Of a stretch of 64,000 nucleotides of DNA, positions 63,726 through 64,000 are shown one piece after another. Made by a program: the position numbers and the translations under genes. Source of the DNA: Desulfotalea sp. (GTDB lineage: Bacteria; Desulfobacterota; Desulfobulbia; Desulfobulbales; Desulfocapsaceae); assembly GCA_002733995.1 (NCBI GenBank), contig NVXR01000016.1, forward strand, positions 1 through 64,000, in the 5' to 3' direction. Position 1 is the first letter of the stretch. Every line of letters starts with the position of its first letter. Below the pieces are notes generated by a model. That model made no database searches. It worked only from the letters and a program-made list of their open reading frames with translations, and was not told where the DNA came from.

Positions 63726-64000
63726 ATCTTTAACGGAACACATTGACACCTAAGAAATAGAGCAAGGCCTAACTCCTATAAATAGCAATGCCGCTCATGT
63801 AAGCGGACCCTGTCCCCCTTTATACTCACTTTTTGGTGAGTGGTTGGGCGTTTATGTCTGCAACGGCTTTTAGGCCGCTCGGTTTTGTTAACTGGAAGTC
63901 GAGGTACGGCCTTGCTCTCATCGGTCTTAGGTTGCTACACTGTTTCGTTTTTCGTGTGGTCGGCCGTCGGTTTGTGCCAATGTTGTTCCCGGTGTTTTGG
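63726..64000. other. right edge, IS-like composition
   Basis: The last 275 bases are G/T-rich on the plus strand and unlike the flanks. A minus-strand open frame of 58 codons runs in from the right edge and ends with TGA at 63826. A plus-strand frame from 63854 also stays open. The sequence at 63800-63823 (GTAAGCGGACCCTGTCCCCC and on) begins GTAA, as IS66-type ends do. A mobile-element end is possible, not shown. Confidence 0.3.

Noticed and set aside
63854..64000. Plus-strand frame open to the window edge
   Set aside because: Opposite frame is also open; residue pattern is not protein-like enough to choose.

Overview
The window is a chromosomal stretch of a Gram-negative bacterium. Evidence for an outer membrane includes a porin-type beta-barrel ending in Phe, an AsmA/DUF748 protein and a YibQ-type deacetylase. 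Signalling genes are unusually dense: sensor kinases, orphan receiver proteins, a diguanylate cyclase and solute-binding-protein-linked kinases. The protein styles resemble marine sulfate-reducing Desulfobulbales (Desulfotalea-like). That placement is recall and inference only; no rRNA, dsr or apr gene is present to confirm it, and I saw no tRNA or CRISPR array.

Layout. 1-2534: an IS21-family insertion sequence (istA/istB) whose left end runs off the window. 2.7-5.4 kb: a small DksA/TraR zinc-finger protein, a 53-residue membrane protein and an M32 carboxypeptidase. 5.5-10.8 kb: a five-gene minus-strand operon with two related MurG-like glycosyltransferases, a GT4 glycosyltransferase, a histidine phosphatase and a polysaccharide deacetylase, probably making or trimming a surface or stored glycan. 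11-16.5 kb: a small barrel-like protein, a TolB-like/FG-GAP secreted protein, a strongly expressed-looking porin with its own promoter and terminator, and a DHA2 transporter. 16.5-24.5 kb: a receiver-GAF-histidine kinase, a DinG-type helicase, a polyprenyl diphosphate synthase, a divergent polysaccharide deacetylase and a B12/radical SAM protein. 24.7-34.4 kb: a Tim44-like protein, PdxH, a very large DUF748 protein, a pRiA4b ORF-3-like protein, a DUF3482 GTPase/DUF2868 membrane pair and a cold-shock protein. 34.7-43.2 kb: an ABC-F ATPase, a TPR-methyltransferase, an RluA pseudouridine synthase whose usual N-terminal extension lies in a separate upstream gene, a membrane sensor fused to an AlbA_2/Schlafen-type domain followed by an SrkA-like kinase, and a spermidine-synthase-like protein. 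43.3-59.6 kb: a signalling and transport region with an orphan receiver, two MFS transporters (one with long G tracts in its coding sequence), a REC-REC-GGDEF cyclase, a receiver plus hybrid-kinase operon, a kinase with three periplasmic binding domains, and a family 5 binding protein followed by an HisKA_2 kinase. 59.8-63.8 kb: a MATE transporter, a ferredoxin-nitroreductase, a free-standing RapZ C-terminal domain and a GcvR-like double ACT protein. The last 200 bases have an IS-like look and run off the edge.

Most promising for undescribed biology: the AlbA_2 membrane sensor/SrkA kinase pair; the orphan family 5 binding protein/HisKA_2 kinase pair; the tandem MurG-like glycan operon; the split RluA enzyme; and the DUF2868/DUF3482 pair. 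All functions are inferred from sequence motifs and recalled families; no database search was run.
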